Shown: positions 26,345 through 35,259 of the stretch, one piece after another
Position numbering within the stretch: the stretch's first letter is position 1
Layout of the letters: the number at the start of each line of letters is the position of its first letter
Assembly: GCA_023423935.1 (NCBI GenBank)
Contig: JAFAEQ010000050.1
Coordinates: 186,001-250,000, forward strand
Reading direction: 5' to 3'
Origin: Pseudomonadota bacterium
Lineage (GTDB): Bacteria; Pseudomonadota; Gammaproteobacteria; Steroidobacterales; Steroidobacteraceae
Length of the DNA stretch: 64,000 bases
Notes under the pieces: model-generated
Told to the model about the DNA's origin: nothing
Database searches by the model: none
What the model saw: only the letters and a program-made list of their open reading frames with translations
Position numbers and translations under genes: made by a program

Positions 26345-26434
26345 GGATGGCAGAACCGAGCTGCCATCCCTGGCTGATCAGTTGGGGATCGGATAATCCA
26401 CTGAAAGCTTGGGTGCGACTCGTGACGGTCGCAC
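26345..26434 (-). terminator. two hairpins between acpP and fabF (no U-tract)
   Basis: GGATGGCAG (26345–26353) pairs with CTGCCATCC (26361–26369), a 9-bp stem with a 7-nt loop, and GTGCGAC (26413–26419) pairs with GTCGCAC (26428–26434). Neither is followed by a T-run on the minus strand, so they look more like RNA-processing or stabilising hairpins than full terminators. They could allow acpP transcript to exceed fabF. Confidence 0.55.
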
Positions 26435-26439
26435 TGACA

Positions 26440-26682
26440 TCACGCCTGGGCGCGACGCTCAGTGATGTAGTCGATCGCCTGCTGAACGGTCGTAATCTTC
26501 TCAGCGTCTTCGTCCGGGATTTCGGTTTCGAACTCTTCCTCGAGTGCCATTACCAGCTCGACCGTGTCGAGCGAATCGGCGCCGAGATCGTCAACGAAAG
26601 AAGCGTCATTGGTGACCTCTTCTTCCTTCACGCCCAACTGTTCGGCGACGATGGCTTTGACCTGCTGTTCAATACTGCTCAT
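26440..26682 (-). CDS. acpP: acyl carrier protein
   Basis: This 80-aa acidic protein carries the phosphopantetheine attachment site Ser37 in DDLGADSLDTVELVMALEEEF. It carries growing acyl chains for FabD, FabG and FabF encoded next to it, and for many other enzymes. A good promoter lies upstream (26768–26796). Length and sequence are typical. Confidence 0.97.
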   Translation of the reverse strand: MSSIEQQVKAIVAEQLGVKEEEVTNDASFVDDLGADSLDTVELVMALEEEFETEIPDEDAEKITTVQQAIDYITERRAQA

Positions 26683-26767
26683 TGCTGTACGAGTCCTCTG
26701 TGAGGCTGCTTGAAACCCTTCTAAAGACCGACCCTTATATTTCGTTGGGCGGGTCGTTGGGGGGCGT

Positions 26768-26796
26768 ATTCTAAGTTAAGTGACTGAGGTGTCCAA
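26768..26796 (-). promoter_or_regulatory. sigma-70-type promoter for acpP
   Basis: On the minus strand, TTGGAC (26791–26796) and TAGAAT (26768–26773) are separated by exactly 17 bp and lie about 85 bp upstream of the acpP start. This is a close match to the housekeeping consensus and would give acpP-fabF its own promoter downstream of fabG. Confidence 0.65.
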
Positions 26797-26836
26797 GATT
26801 TCTGAAAAGGCGCGGCGAACAACGACTTGACAGGCC

Positions 26837-27589
26837 TCAAATCATGTACATGCCGCCATTCACGTGCAGCGTCTCGCCGGTGATGTACCCGGCCTGAGGC
26901 GATGCAAGGAAGGCAACGGCATGGGCGATGTCATCGGGCGTACCTAAACGTCCGAGTGCCACCTGAGTTGCGAGCTGTTGTTGCTGTTCGGCGGGGAGCT
27001 GCGCAGTCATGTCAGTCGCGATGAAGCCAGGGGCCACGACGTTGACGGTGATATTGCGCGAGCCCACCTCGCGGGCAAGCGACTTGGAGAAACCGATGAT
27101 GCCGGCCTTGGCGGCGGCGTAATTCGTCTGACCGGCATTGCCCATCACGCCTACGACCGAGGCGATGCTGATGATACGGCCACGACGGGCCTTCATCATG
27201 CCCCGCAACACAGCCTTGGACAGCCGATAGATCGAGCCGAGATTGGTATTCATGATCTCGTCCCACTCTTCCGGCTTCATCCGCAGCAGGAGATTGTCAC
27301 GGGTGATGCCAGCGTTATTGACCAGGATGGTCGGCGCACCTTCCTTGCTCTCGACGTCTTTGAGCAACGCATCGACCGATTCCGCTTTGGACACGTCAAC
27401 GACCAGGCCACGGCCCTTGAAGCCGCCTTCGCTCAGCCATTGAGAGATGCCTTGCGCGCCGCTCTCGCTGGTCGCGGTGCCGATGACGGTCGCACCGGCT
27501 TTCGCAAGCTCCTGCGCGATGGCTTTGCCGATGCCGCGTGATGCGCCCGTAACGAGTGCGACGTCCTGAGCGAGTGTTTGCATGGTCAT
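26837..27589 (-). CDS. fabG: 3-oxoacyl-ACP reductase
   Basis: The 250-aa short-chain dehydrogenase has NADP-binding TGASRGIGKAIA (14–25), NNAGITRDNLLLRM, and the catalytic Ser144, Tyr157 and Lys161 (YAAAK). The C-terminus ITGETLHVNGGMYM is typical. The start at 27589 forms a TAATG overlap with the fabD stop; an internal ATG six bases later (27583) is also possible. It reduces 3-oxoacyl-ACP. Confidence 0.95.
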   Translation of the reverse strand: MTMQTLAQDVALVTGASRGIGKAIAQELAKAGATVIGTATSESGAQGISQWLSEGGFKGRGLVVDVSKAESVDALLKDVESKEGAPTILVNNAGITRDNLLLRMKPEEWDEIMNTNLGSIYRLSKAVLRGMMKARRGRIISIASVVGVMGNAGQTNYAAAKAGIIGFSKSLAREVGSRNITVNVVAPGFIATDMTAQLPAEQQQQLATQVALGRLGTPDDIAHAVAFLASPQAGYITGETLHVNGGMYMI

Positions 27590-28533
27590 TACTTTCCCCG
27601 ACAGGCTTCGAGCGCTTGCTGCAACGATTCGGCATCTTCGATTGCGAGCATTGCGACGTCCTTGCTCTTTTCGATACGCCGATTGAGGCCCGTCAGCACG
27701 CGCCCCGGTCCGCATTCCACGATGACTTTGATACCGCTGCTCAGCATGGCCTGGATCGTCTCCGTCCAGCGAACCGGCTTCACGAGCTGTTGCACGAGCG
27801 CTTCGCGAATGGCCGCAACGTCGCCGTGCTTGCACACGTCGACCGTATAGATGTCCTGGACCTTCGGGGAATTGATTTCGATCTCGCTCAAGCGCTGACG
27901 CAACTGCTCAGCGGCCGGCGCCATCAGCGCGCTGTGAGACGGCACGCTCACTGGCAGCTTGATGGCACGTTTGGCGCCTTTGGCCTTGAGTACTTCGATC
28001 GCGCGATCGACGGCTGTCGCGTGACCGGCAATGACGACCTGACCGGGCGAATTGTAGTTGGCCGCCTGAACGATCTCGCCCTGTGCAGCTTCGCTGCACG
28101 CAGCTTCTACGTCGGCATCGGTGCTGCCCAGGATCGCAGCCATGGCGCCCTGCCCTGCAGGAACCGCTGCCTGCATCGCCTGACCGCGGAATTGCACCAG
28201 CTTCACCGCCGTTTTGAAATCGAGCGCCTCGGCCGCAACCAGCGCCGAGTACTCGCCCAGGCTGTGACCCGACATGGCCTGAGGTAACGCGCCGCCATGC
28301 TTGCGCCACACGCGCCAGGTGGCGACCCCAGCAGCCAGCATTGCCGGCTGTGTGCGCTCGGTCGTACCGAGCAACTCCTCGGGGCCATCCTGACACAGCT
28401 TCCACAAGTCATAGCCGAGGGCTTCGGACGCTTCGCCGAACGTCTCCAGGACCAACGGCTCGGCGCCTGCAAGCGCAGACAGCATGCCTATCGACTGCGA
28501 ACCCTGACCTGGAAACACGAACGCAAACGCCAT
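27589..28533 (-). CDS. fabD: malonyl-CoA:ACP transacylase
   Basis: This 314-aa protein has FVFPGQGSQSIGM at the N-terminus, the nucleophile Ser91 in GHSLGEYSAL, an Arg in QFRGQAMQ, PVSVPSHSALM containing the catalytic His and a QLVKPVRW segment. It loads malonyl groups onto ACP. ATG 28533 is preferred over an upstream in-frame start at 28551. plsX and fabH are not adjacent here; a rhombosortase gene lies upstream instead. Confidence 0.95.
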   Translation of the reverse strand: MAFAFVFPGQGSQSIGMLSALAGAEPLVLETFGEASEALGYDLWKLCQDGPEELLGTTERTQPAMLAAGVATWRVWRKHGGALPQAMSGHSLGEYSALVAAEALDFKTAVKLVQFRGQAMQAAVPAGQGAMAAILGSTDADVEAACSEAAQGEIVQAANYNSPGQVVIAGHATAVDRAIEVLKAKGAKRAIKLPVSVPSHSALMAPAAEQLRQRLSEIEINSPKVQDIYTVDVCKHGDVAAIREALVQQLVKPVRWTETIQAMLSSGIKVIVECGPGRVLTGLNRRIEKSKDVAMLAIEDAESLQQALEACRGK

Positions 28534-28563
28534 TCTCGAACCCTGTAGCAAAACGGCGCGCGA

Positions 28564-29196
28564 TTATAGCGATCGAGTCGCCGCTGGCCAGCGCTTCGCC
28601 GTCAGACAAAGCAGGACTCCGGCAATGAGACCGCCGATAGCACCATATAAATGAGCATCGACGATGACCGGCATGTCGCCTGAAAGCGGCAATGCGCCCT
28701 GCCATTGCTCCCAGGCCAGCTTCCCCACGAGAACCACGGTGAGCGAGGCTGCCAAAAGCCTTGTTTCATGCTGCCACCATGCCACCGCACCGGCCGCGAG
28801 CGCGCCATGGAGCACACCTGACAGGCCCACATACCATTGCAACTGTGGCTCAAAAAGGACAAAGCCGAGGTCGATCGCCACTACGCTTGCGGCGAGGACG
28901 ATCAGCCACTGGCCCGGGGAAAAATCGCGCGAGAACAGCGCCACGATGAGACCGATCCCGAGCACATTTAATAGGAGATGCGCCGGGCCGGCGTGTACCA
29001 GGTGCCCTGTGATCAGGCGCCAGTATTGTCCTTGCCAGGCTGCCGGATTTTCGTAGCGCAGAAGGAAACGCAACGGCTCGCCGCCGAGTTCTGCAAGAAC
29101 TGAAAGCAAGGCGCACAGTCCAAGTACCCACCACGCGGGCGCATGTCGGTCGATCCTGGGCGGATTTGTCGGGTCTGAGCGACCTTCGCTCATCAT
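28564..29196 (-). CDS. rrtA: rhombosortase (rhomboid-family intramembrane protease)
   Basis: The 210-aa protein has about six hydrophobic helices and the rhomboid catalytic pair Ser126 (GLSGVLHG) and His182 (VDAHLYGA), plus ITGHLVHAGPAHLLLNVLG. The compact size and HLVHAGPAHL element fit rhombosortases, which cleave GlyGly-CTERM anchors from proteins exported through type II secretion. It is divergent from gspG with 98 bp between them, which suggests shared control and a shared pathway. No GlyGly-CTERM substrate was seen in the window. Confidence 0.82.
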   Translation of the reverse strand: MMSEGRSDPTNPPRIDRHAPAWWVLGLCALLSVLAELGGEPLRFLLRYENPAAWQGQYWRLITGHLVHAGPAHLLLNVLGIGLIVALFSRDFSPGQWLIVLAASVVAIDLGFVLFEPQLQWYVGLSGVLHGALAAGAVAWWQHETRLLAASLTVVLVGKLAWEQWQGALPLSGDMPVIVDAHLYGAIGGLIAGVLLCLTAKRWPAATRSL

Positions 29197-29294
29197 TTAA
29201 GGTGCTTTGTTATGATCCGCCGCGCCATGCGCGCCTGGCGAATGTTAGCGGCATACGCGCGTAACGCCATCCGATTATCAAAGGTCGAACGAAC

Positions 29295-29762
29295 ATGACA
29301 CCGTCTGTCTCGCACTTCACCGTCCGTCGGAACGACGCACCGAAGCGTCGCGCCAAAGGCTTCACGCTGATCGAAATCATGGTGGTCGTGGTGATCATCG
29401 GCATTCTCGCGGCGATCGTCGCGCCGAGCGTGCTGAGCCGCATCGACGATGCCAATGCCGCCAAGGTGAAGCAGGATCTGCGCAATCTGGATACTGCGCT
29501 GACCATGTTCCGCATGGACAACTTCAAGTATCCCTCGACCGATCAGGGCCTCGCGGCTCTGGCGACTCGCCCGACCGATACGAGCGTGCGCAACTGGCGT
29601 GAGTACATGAAGACCATTCCCAAGGATCCCTGGGGCAACCCGTATCACTATCAAAGCCCCGGTCAGCACGGTGAGTACGACCTGTACACGCTGGGTGCCG
29701 ACAACCAGGAAGGCGGCGAAGGAATCAACGCGGATATCGGCAACTGGAACGTGACCGAGTGA
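29295..29762 (+). CDS. gspG: type II secretion major pseudopilin GspG
   Basis: The 155-aa protein has a prepilin cleavage site after Gly22 (KRRAKG/FTLIEIMVVVVIIGILAA), a hydrophobic helix and the GspG C-terminal region (DNFKYPSTDQGLAAL, IPKDPWGNPYHY, YDLYTLGADNQEGGEG) with calcium-loop acidic residues. It forms the shaft of the type II pseudopilus. It is the first gene of gspGHIJKLMN here; gspC, D, E and F are not in the window. Confidence 0.95.
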   Translation: MTPSVSHFTVRRNDAPKRRAKGFTLIEIMVVVVIIGILAAIVAPSVLSRIDDANAAKVKQDLRNLDTALTMFRMDNFKYPSTDQGLAALATRPTDTSVRNWREYMKTIPKDPWGNPYHYQSPGQHGEYDLYTLGADNQEGGEGINADIGNWNVTE

Positions 29763-29833
29763 GCAGACAGCACGGCGAGGCGCCAAGGACTGGGTTCTAG
29801 CCAGACCCCTCGCACGACTTCCGCCCCCGCATC

Positions 29834-30532
29834 GTGAAAGGCTTCCCTGCAAACTGCGATGCTGCATCGATCACCGCCAGTACACCTGCGCTTGCCTGCC
29901 GTATAGCCCATCGGCCCCGCGAGCGGTCTCGCGGCTTCACGCTGATGGAGATTCTGGTGGTGATCGTCATCATCGGAGTCATCATCGCGGCCGCTACCCT
30001 GTCCGCCGGTATTTTCGGTCGGGATCGCGAAGCCGAAGAACAGGCACGGCGTCTTTGGGCTGTACTCGTCCAGGGCCGCGAAGAAGCCGAGCTGCAGGGG
30101 CGCGATACGGGACTCTTCATTTATGCAGAAGGGTATGAGTTCCTGAATTTCGATCCGCGCCAGAATCGCTGGGTGCCCATTGAAGACGATCGCCTGTTTG
30201 CCCCGCGCACACTGCCCGAAGGCCTGGCTTTCCGCCTGTTTCTCGAATCGAAGGCTGTCGTGCTCAAACCCAAGCCGGTCGATCGCAGCGACGTATCGGA
30301 CGACAAGAAATGGCCGCCCCAGGTTCTGATCCTGTCGAGCGGCGATGTGCTGCCCTTCGAGCTGCAAATCGAGCGTGAGCATCAGCCGGCGATCTGGCGT
30401 GTAGTGGCAACTCCAGACAACGATCTGCGCGTCGAGCGACGCGACGACGCGACGGACAAGGAATGGGATGTCGTCGCGCAGACGAAGCCTCCCGAAGAGG
30501 AAACGTCTAAGCCGCGCAAGGAGAAACGCTGA
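29834..30532 (+). CDS. gspH: type II secretion minor pseudopilin GspH
   Basis: The 232-aa protein has a long leader and then a cleavage site in RSRG/FTLMEILVVIVIIGVIIAA, and a GspH-type body (EEQARRLWAVLVQGREEAELQGRDTGLFI). The C-terminus is charged and lysine/glutamate rich. The start is GTG 29834; a shorter leader is possible. Its stop overlaps the gspI start (TGATG). Confidence 0.88.
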   Translation: MKGFPANCDAASITASTPALACRIAHRPRERSRGFTLMEILVVIVIIGVIIAAATLSAGIFGRDREAEEQARRLWAVLVQGREEAELQGRDTGLFIYAEGYEFLNFDPRQNRWVPIEDDRLFAPRTLPEGLAFRLFLESKAVVLKPKPVDRSDVSDDKKWPPQVLILSSGDVLPFELQIEREHQPAIWRVVATPDNDLRVERRDDATDKEWDVVAQTKPPEEETSKPRKEKR

Positions 30533-31110
30533 TGCGTACGCCTCGGGCCATGCACAAATACATGGGCGGCTTCACGCTCCTCGAAGTCCTCGCGGCGCTC
30601 GTGATCGTGGCCATCGGCATGCTGGGCGTTATCGAGGCGGTCAGTCAGACCGCGCGTAACGCCTCCTATGTGCGCGAGAAAACCATCGCCCACTGGATCG
30701 CAATGAATCAGCTCACTCGCGTGAGAATCGCGCCCCAGGCACCCAAGATCGACAAGAGCTCCGATGAAGTCGATATGGGCGGTCGTCGCTGGCGTTGGAC
30801 GATGGAGGTACAGCAGACCCCGGTCGAGAGCGTGCGTCGAATCGACATCTCGGTACGCCCCGAAGATGCTGAGGAAGGATCCTCACTCGCGACGGTAACT
30901 GGGTTTTATGGAGCCGCGCTCGCGCAGCCCGGTACGACGCAGATCTCCTGGCAGGGGGAAAACGATCAGCAGGGTCCCGGCGACCAGGATGGCGGCAAGA
31001 AGGACGACGAGGACAAGAACGAGAACCCGCCGCAGGACGATCAGCCTTCGCCCCAGGACATGCCTGAAGCGCCGACCGAAGAGCCGACCGACTCGGAGCG
31101 CGGCACTTGA
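30532..31110 (+). CDS. gspI: type II secretion minor pseudopilin GspI with acidic tail
   Basis: The 192-aa protein has prepilin cleavage KYMGG/FTLLEVLAALVIVAIGMLGV and the GspI core (KTIAHWIAMNQLTRVRI). GspI is normally near 120–130 residues; here about 50 extra C-terminal residues rich in Q, D, E and P (from about 143) form a disordered tail. AGGAG precedes the ATG at good spacing. It caps the pseudopilus with GspJ and GspK. Confidence 0.9.
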   Translation: MRTPRAMHKYMGGFTLLEVLAALVIVAIGMLGVIEAVSQTARNASYVREKTIAHWIAMNQLTRVRIAPQAPKIDKSSDEVDMGGRRWRWTMEVQQTPVESVRRIDISVRPEDAEEGSSLATVTGFYGAALAQPGTTQISWQGENDQQGPGDQDGGKKDDEDKNENPPQDDQPSPQDMPEAPTEEPTDSERGT

Positions 31111-31754
31111 TCACGACGCGCAACAAGGTCATGAGGCGCGTGGCGCTACGTAGCTCCTGCGGCTTCACGCTGCTGGAGATTCTCGTGGCCATCGCGATCT
31201 TCGCAGTGGTGGGCACCATGGCGATGGTCGGCTACAGCGAGCTCGTATCGCAGAGCGAGCGCATCGATGCAGGCGCAGGCCGCACGCGTGCGATTCAGGC
31301 CGCGATCATGCGCATGAGTCAGGACTTCGCGACGCTCGAGCCGAGGCCGGTGCGTCAGGCGCTGGGGCAGGATTACGATCCGGCACTGCGCGCGGTCCCC
31401 GAAGCACAGGAGCTCATCGAGCTCACCCGCTCCGGATGGAGCAATCCGGCGGGCGTTCCGCGGCCTACCTTGCAGCGCGTCGGCTATCGACTCGACGGCG
31501 AGAAACTTTATCGAGACTACTGGCCCGTGCTCGATCGCACATCGAACACGGAGCCCGTGAGCGTGATGCTCCTCGACGGCGTGAAAGCGCTGTCCGTACG
31601 CTACATGGGCCAGGATCGCGAATGGAAAGAACAGTGGCCGCCGCTGGGTTACTCGGGACCGGATGCGCAATTCGTGCGACCGCTCGCGGTCGAGATCAAC
31701 ATCGAGCTCGATGACTGGGGCAAGTTGCAGCGTGTAGTCGAGGTGGCAGGATGA
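31107..31754 (+). CDS. gspJ: type II secretion minor pseudopilin GspJ
   Basis: The 215-aa protein has cleavage site SSCG/FTLLEILVAIAIFAVVGTM and GspJ motifs (RIQAAIMRMSQDFATLEPRPVRQ, ELTRSGWSNP, LQRVGYRLDGEKLYRDYWPVLDR). The frame can start at TTG 31107, overlapping gspI by 4 bp, or at ATG 31131; neither has a decisive ribosome site. Confidence 0.92.
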   Translation: MITTRNKVMRRVALRSSCGFTLLEILVAIAIFAVVGTMAMVGYSELVSQSERIDAGAGRTRAIQAAIMRMSQDFATLEPRPVRQALGQDYDPALRAVPEAQELIELTRSGWSNPAGVPRPTLQRVGYRLDGEKLYRDYWPVLDRTSNTEPVSVMLLDGVKALSVRYMGQDREWKEQWPPLGYSGPDAQFVRPLAVEINIELDDWGKLQRVVEVAG

Positions 31755-32734
31755 CACGCACTGCTCTTTCGCCAATGCGAAGTCCGCGCCGACAACGCGG
31801 TGTCGCGCTGATCACTGCGATCCTGGTGGTCGCGCTCGCGACCATTCTCGCAGTCAACGTCGGCTTCAAGGGTTATCTCGACCAGCGTCGCTCTGCGAAC
31901 ATGTTCGCCGCCGATCAGGGCTTCGAGGTCGCCATGGGTGCCGAGGCATGGGCTGCGGACATTCTGCGCCGCGATGGAATGACTGCCGGCAAGGTCGATG
32001 ACTTCACCGAGGAGTGGGCTACGCCGATTCCACCGATTCCCGTCGAGGGTGGCGAAGTGTCGGGTCAACTCGAAGACATGCAGGGCCGCTTCAATCTCAA
32101 CAGTCTGGTGAAGTTCGAGAACGGCAAGCTGGTCCGTGACGATGCAGCCGTTCAACGCTTCAAGAATCTGCTGCAGATTCTCGAGATCGAAGACAAGTGG
32201 GCAGACATTCTGGTGGATTGGCTCGATACGGATATCGAGGCCGGCTTTCCTGACGGCGCCGAGGACAACGTCTACACGACGCAGACACCCGCGTATCGTC
32301 CGCCGAACATGCGGATCACACGCCCGAGCGAAATCCTCGCACTGCAGGACTTCGGCATCGAACGTTATCGTCGGCTGGAACCTTTCATCACTGCCTTGCC
32401 GGGTAACACGCCGTTGAACCTTTGTACGGCGCCGCCTGAAGTGCTCGATGCGCAGGTCGAAGGACTACGACAGTTCACACTGGATCGCAAGAACGTCGAA
32501 GAGCTGCGCAAGCAGCGGTGCTTTCCGACCAAGCAGGAGTTCGAGGCGAATCTTTCTCCCGATCAGAAACAGCAACTGGAACAAGCCAAGGCCTACGGAG
32601 AAACGAGCCAATACTTCCGCGCGAACATTTTCGTCACTATTGGCACTACTCACTTCACCCTGTACAGTCTCTTGTATCGCGCGGGCACGACCAATCAGGT
32701 CCGTCCCATCCTGAGAAGCTTCGGAAGCACATGA
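31751..32734 (+). CDS. gspK: type II secretion minor pseudopilin GspK
   Basis: The 327-aa protein has the GspK-type N-terminus RQRGVALITAILVVALATILA, with Val rather than Phe after the cleavage Gly and no Glu at +5, as is normal for GspK. Further motifs are EDMQGRFNLNSLV, DWLDTDIEAGFPDGAED and LPGNTPLNLCTAPPEVL. It forms the pseudopilus tip with GspI and GspJ. It overlaps gspJ and gspL by 4 bp each. Confidence 0.93.
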   Translation: MTRTALSPMRSPRRQRGVALITAILVVALATILAVNVGFKGYLDQRRSANMFAADQGFEVAMGAEAWAADILRRDGMTAGKVDDFTEEWATPIPPIPVEGGEVSGQLEDMQGRFNLNSLVKFENGKLVRDDAAVQRFKNLLQILEIEDKWADILVDWLDTDIEAGFPDGAEDNVYTTQTPAYRPPNMRITRPSEILALQDFGIERYRRLEPFITALPGNTPLNLCTAPPEVLDAQVEGLRQFTLDRKNVEELRKQRCFPTKQEFEANLSPDQKQQLEQAKAYGETSQYFRANIFVTIGTTHFTLYSLLYRAGTTNQVRPILRSFGST

Positions 32735-34002
32735 CGGAAGCTCTGGTCATCCGGCTCAAGTCCGATCCCGATACTGTCCCTTCAACTTCGGACTCCGGCG
32801 CGCCACTCTTTGCCGAATGGCTGCTCATGGATACGTCGGGCACGCGACAGGGAAGTGTCTACAGCGGACCGTTGAGCGACGCTGCAGCCATCGCCGCGGG
32901 ACGCAAAGTCATCCTGCTGGTTCCCGGCACCGATGTTTACCTCGCCGAACCCGTATTACCCGTGAAGAGCGGGCCCAAGCTCATGCAGATGGTCCCATTC
33001 GCGCTCGAAGAGCAGATGGCGACCGATATCGACCAGCTGCATTTCGCCGTCGGACGCCGCGAGGATCGACCCGGAACACCCGTCGCGGCCGTGGCACACG
33101 AAATGATGGAGCGATGGCGCGATGCGCTGCAGGCCGCCGGCATTCATGCGGAGGCGATGTACGCGGATTCATCGGCGGTGCCCACGACGCCCAACGGCGT
33201 GACATTGCTGATCGAAGGCGCACGCATCTATGTGAAACGCGAAGGCGCGCCCGCCGCGGTGCTCGAAGTTGAACCGCTGATCGAGGCGTTGCAGCTCGCA
33301 TTGGCCGCCGGAGATGACGCGCGTGAGCACGTCACGCTGTATCTGAGCGATGAAGCTTACGATCGTGATCGCGATCTCTTCGAAGGCCTGCGCGAGTTCA
33401 CCGCGAGCCTGCAGCTCAAATTGTTGCCCGACGGTTCGTTGCCGCTGCTCGCTGCAACGGCCGTGCGGCCTGGCCTGGTCAATCTGTTACAGGGCCAGTA
33501 CGCGGTAAAGACGCGGCTGAGCATGTCGTTCGCACCGTGGCGCTATGCCGCAGGTCTGGCCGTATTCTTCGTGCTGCTGCATCTCGGACTCAAGGTCTGG
33601 CAGCTCACCGAACTGAAGCGCACCGAAGCCCAACTGGACACGGAGATCGCCGAAGTCTTCCAGCAGGCCATGCCCGGCATTCCCGCGCCCGATCCGATGA
33701 ATGCACGCCGCATGATGGAAGCGCGTCTGGCCGCACTTCGTGGCACCGGCGGGGCGGAGACCGGCGTGCTGAGCACTTTGGGCGCCCTTGGTGAAGCACT
33801 GAGTCAAGCGCCCGGCACCGATGTCGAGGCACTCTCCTATCGCGACAACGCCACGGATGTTCGACTGCTGGCACCTTCGGTGGATGCGCTCGACAAGATT
33901 CAGCACACGGCCACCGAGAAGGGCCTGACCGCCGAGATTCAATCTGCGACGCCTCGCGGCTCGAAGGTCGAAGGGCGCATGAAGTTCAAGCAAGGCGCCT
34001 GA
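32731..34002 (+). CDS. gspL: type II secretion inner-membrane protein GspL
   Basis: The 423-aa protein has an actin-like cytoplasmic domain (LLVPGTDVYLAEPVLPVKSGPKLMQMVPFALEEQMATDID), one membrane helix (about 265–285, YAAGLAVFFVLLHLGLKVW) and a periplasmic ferredoxin-like part. It links the GspE ATPase to GspM. The start at 32731 overlaps the gspK stop as ATGA. Confidence 0.9.
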   Translation: MTEALVIRLKSDPDTVPSTSDSGAPLFAEWLLMDTSGTRQGSVYSGPLSDAAAIAAGRKVILLVPGTDVYLAEPVLPVKSGPKLMQMVPFALEEQMATDIDQLHFAVGRREDRPGTPVAAVAHEMMERWRDALQAAGIHAEAMYADSSAVPTTPNGVTLLIEGARIYVKREGAPAAVLEVEPLIEALQLALAAGDDAREHVTLYLSDEAYDRDRDLFEGLREFTASLQLKLLPDGSLPLLAATAVRPGLVNLLQGQYAVKTRLSMSFAPWRYAAGLAVFFVLLHLGLKVWQLTELKRTEAQLDTEIAEVFQQAMPGIPAPDPMNARRMMEARLAALRGTGGAETGVLSTLGALGEALSQAPGTDVEALSYRDNATDVRLLAPSVDALDKIQHTATEKGLTAEIQSATPRGSKVEGRMKFKQGA

Positions 34003-34021
34003 GGCGGCAGAAGGACGCACC

Positions 34022-34513
34022 GTGCAAAAGCTCAAAGACTGGTTTCAGGCCCTCCAGCCGCGCGAACGCCTGATGGTTGCAGGCGGCGCGGTAGTCGTCG
34101 TGCTTGCTGCGATCTTCATGGGCCTCGCGCCCTTCTACAAATCCATTCACGCCCGCGCAGAGCGTGTCGAACGTAAAGAAGGCGATCTCGCGTGGATGCG
34201 TACCGTGACGCCCGAGATTCAGGCGCTCGGACAGAACCAGAGCATCGCGGCACCATCCGATGAGTCGCTGGTCGTGCTGATCGACCGCACGGCACGCGAG
34301 TGCGGACTGGGCACCTCGCTCACCGGACAGACGCCCAATGGTGCCACCGGGATCCGTGTGCGACTCGAATCGGCCGCATTTGACGTCCTGGTGAAATGCC
34401 TGGGTACGCTGCAGCAAACCCATGCGGTGACGATCGAATCCGCGACGTTCGACCGGGCGGCGAAGCCCGGACTCGTCAACGCCAACCTGGTTCTCAATCG
34501 AGTCAGCAGCTGA
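34022..34513 (+). CDS. gspM: type II secretion protein GspM
   Basis: The 163-aa protein begins VQKLKDWFQALQPRERLMVAGGAVVVVLAAIF, an N-terminal cytoplasmic stub and single membrane helix, followed by a coiled linker and a small periplasmic ferredoxin-like domain. It partners GspL. The GTG start has AAGGA 8 bases upstream. Confidence 0.88.
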   Translation: MQKLKDWFQALQPRERLMVAGGAVVVVLAAIFMGLAPFYKSIHARAERVERKEGDLAWMRTVTPEIQALGQNQSIAAPSDESLVVLIDRTARECGLGTSLTGQTPNGATGIRVRLESAAFDVLVKCLGTLQQTHAVTIESATFDRAAKPGLVNANLVLNRVSS

Positions 34514-34524
34514 TCGGGCCTGGA

Positions 34525-35259
34525 ATGAAGAAACTCTGGCCCGTCGTTGCGCTCGGACTCATCGCCTATGTGATCTTCGCGATCGCAACGCTTCCCGCTC
34601 GTTTACTCACTGCACGCCTTGCGCCTGCCATCGTTGCGGGCGGCGTTCATGGGACCGTATGGAACGGCCAGGCGCAGGTGGTGCAACACGGCAGCACCTT
34701 TATCGGCAGCGCATCATGGAAGCTGCACGCCCTGCCGCTGCTCGTCGGACGCTTGCAGGGAAACGCAAAGATCACGCGCGTGGACGGCTTCGCCCAGGCG
34801 GAATTCAAAGCAGGTCTTTCGGGAACCGTCGAGCTCGATGACCTCACCGCCTCAGTCCCTCTTGCGGCACTTCCGTTCGCGCCGCCCGGATGGACCGGCA
34901 CTCTCAATGCGCGTCTGCAGCAACTGACACTCGAAAATGGCTGGCCCGTTCGCGCCGAGGGCACGATCGAAATCAACGATCTGACCGGCCCGGCCGCTCG
35001 CCCAGCCAACATGGGCAATTACAAGATCACCTTCCCGCCCGGCAGCTCGGGCGATGAGCTCGTCGGCGCACTCACCGATCAGGGCGGGCCGCTCGATCTG
35101 GCTGGGAATGTTCGGCTCAAAGCTGACCGCAGCTATGTCGTCGAAGGGGTCGTGGCTGCGCGACCGGACGCGCCCCGCAACGTCGCCGACTTCTTGCAAT
35201 TCCTCGGTCCTCCCGACAGTGAGGGGCGACGCCCGTTCTCGATCGCCGGCACGCTCTGA
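34525..35259 (+). CDS. gspN: type II secretion protein GspN
   Basis: The 244-aa protein begins MKKLWPVVALGLIAYVIFAIATLPARLL (membrane anchor) and has GGVHGTVWNGQAQVV and a C-terminal PDSEGRRPFSIAGTL, both typical of GspN. GspN is an optional component of the inner-membrane platform. ATG 34525 lies just after gspM. The 188 bp downstream hold a short GCTCGC/GCGAGC hairpin but no clear terminator. Confidence 0.87.
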   Translation: MKKLWPVVALGLIAYVIFAIATLPARLLTARLAPAIVAGGVHGTVWNGQAQVVQHGSTFIGSASWKLHALPLLVGRLQGNAKITRVDGFAQAEFKAGLSGTVELDDLTASVPLAALPFAPPGWTGTLNARLQQLTLENGWPVRAEGTIEINDLTGPAARPANMGNYKITFPPGSSGDELVGALTDQGGPLDLAGNVRLKADRSYVVEGVVAARPDAPRNVADFLQFLGPPDSEGRRPFSIAGTL

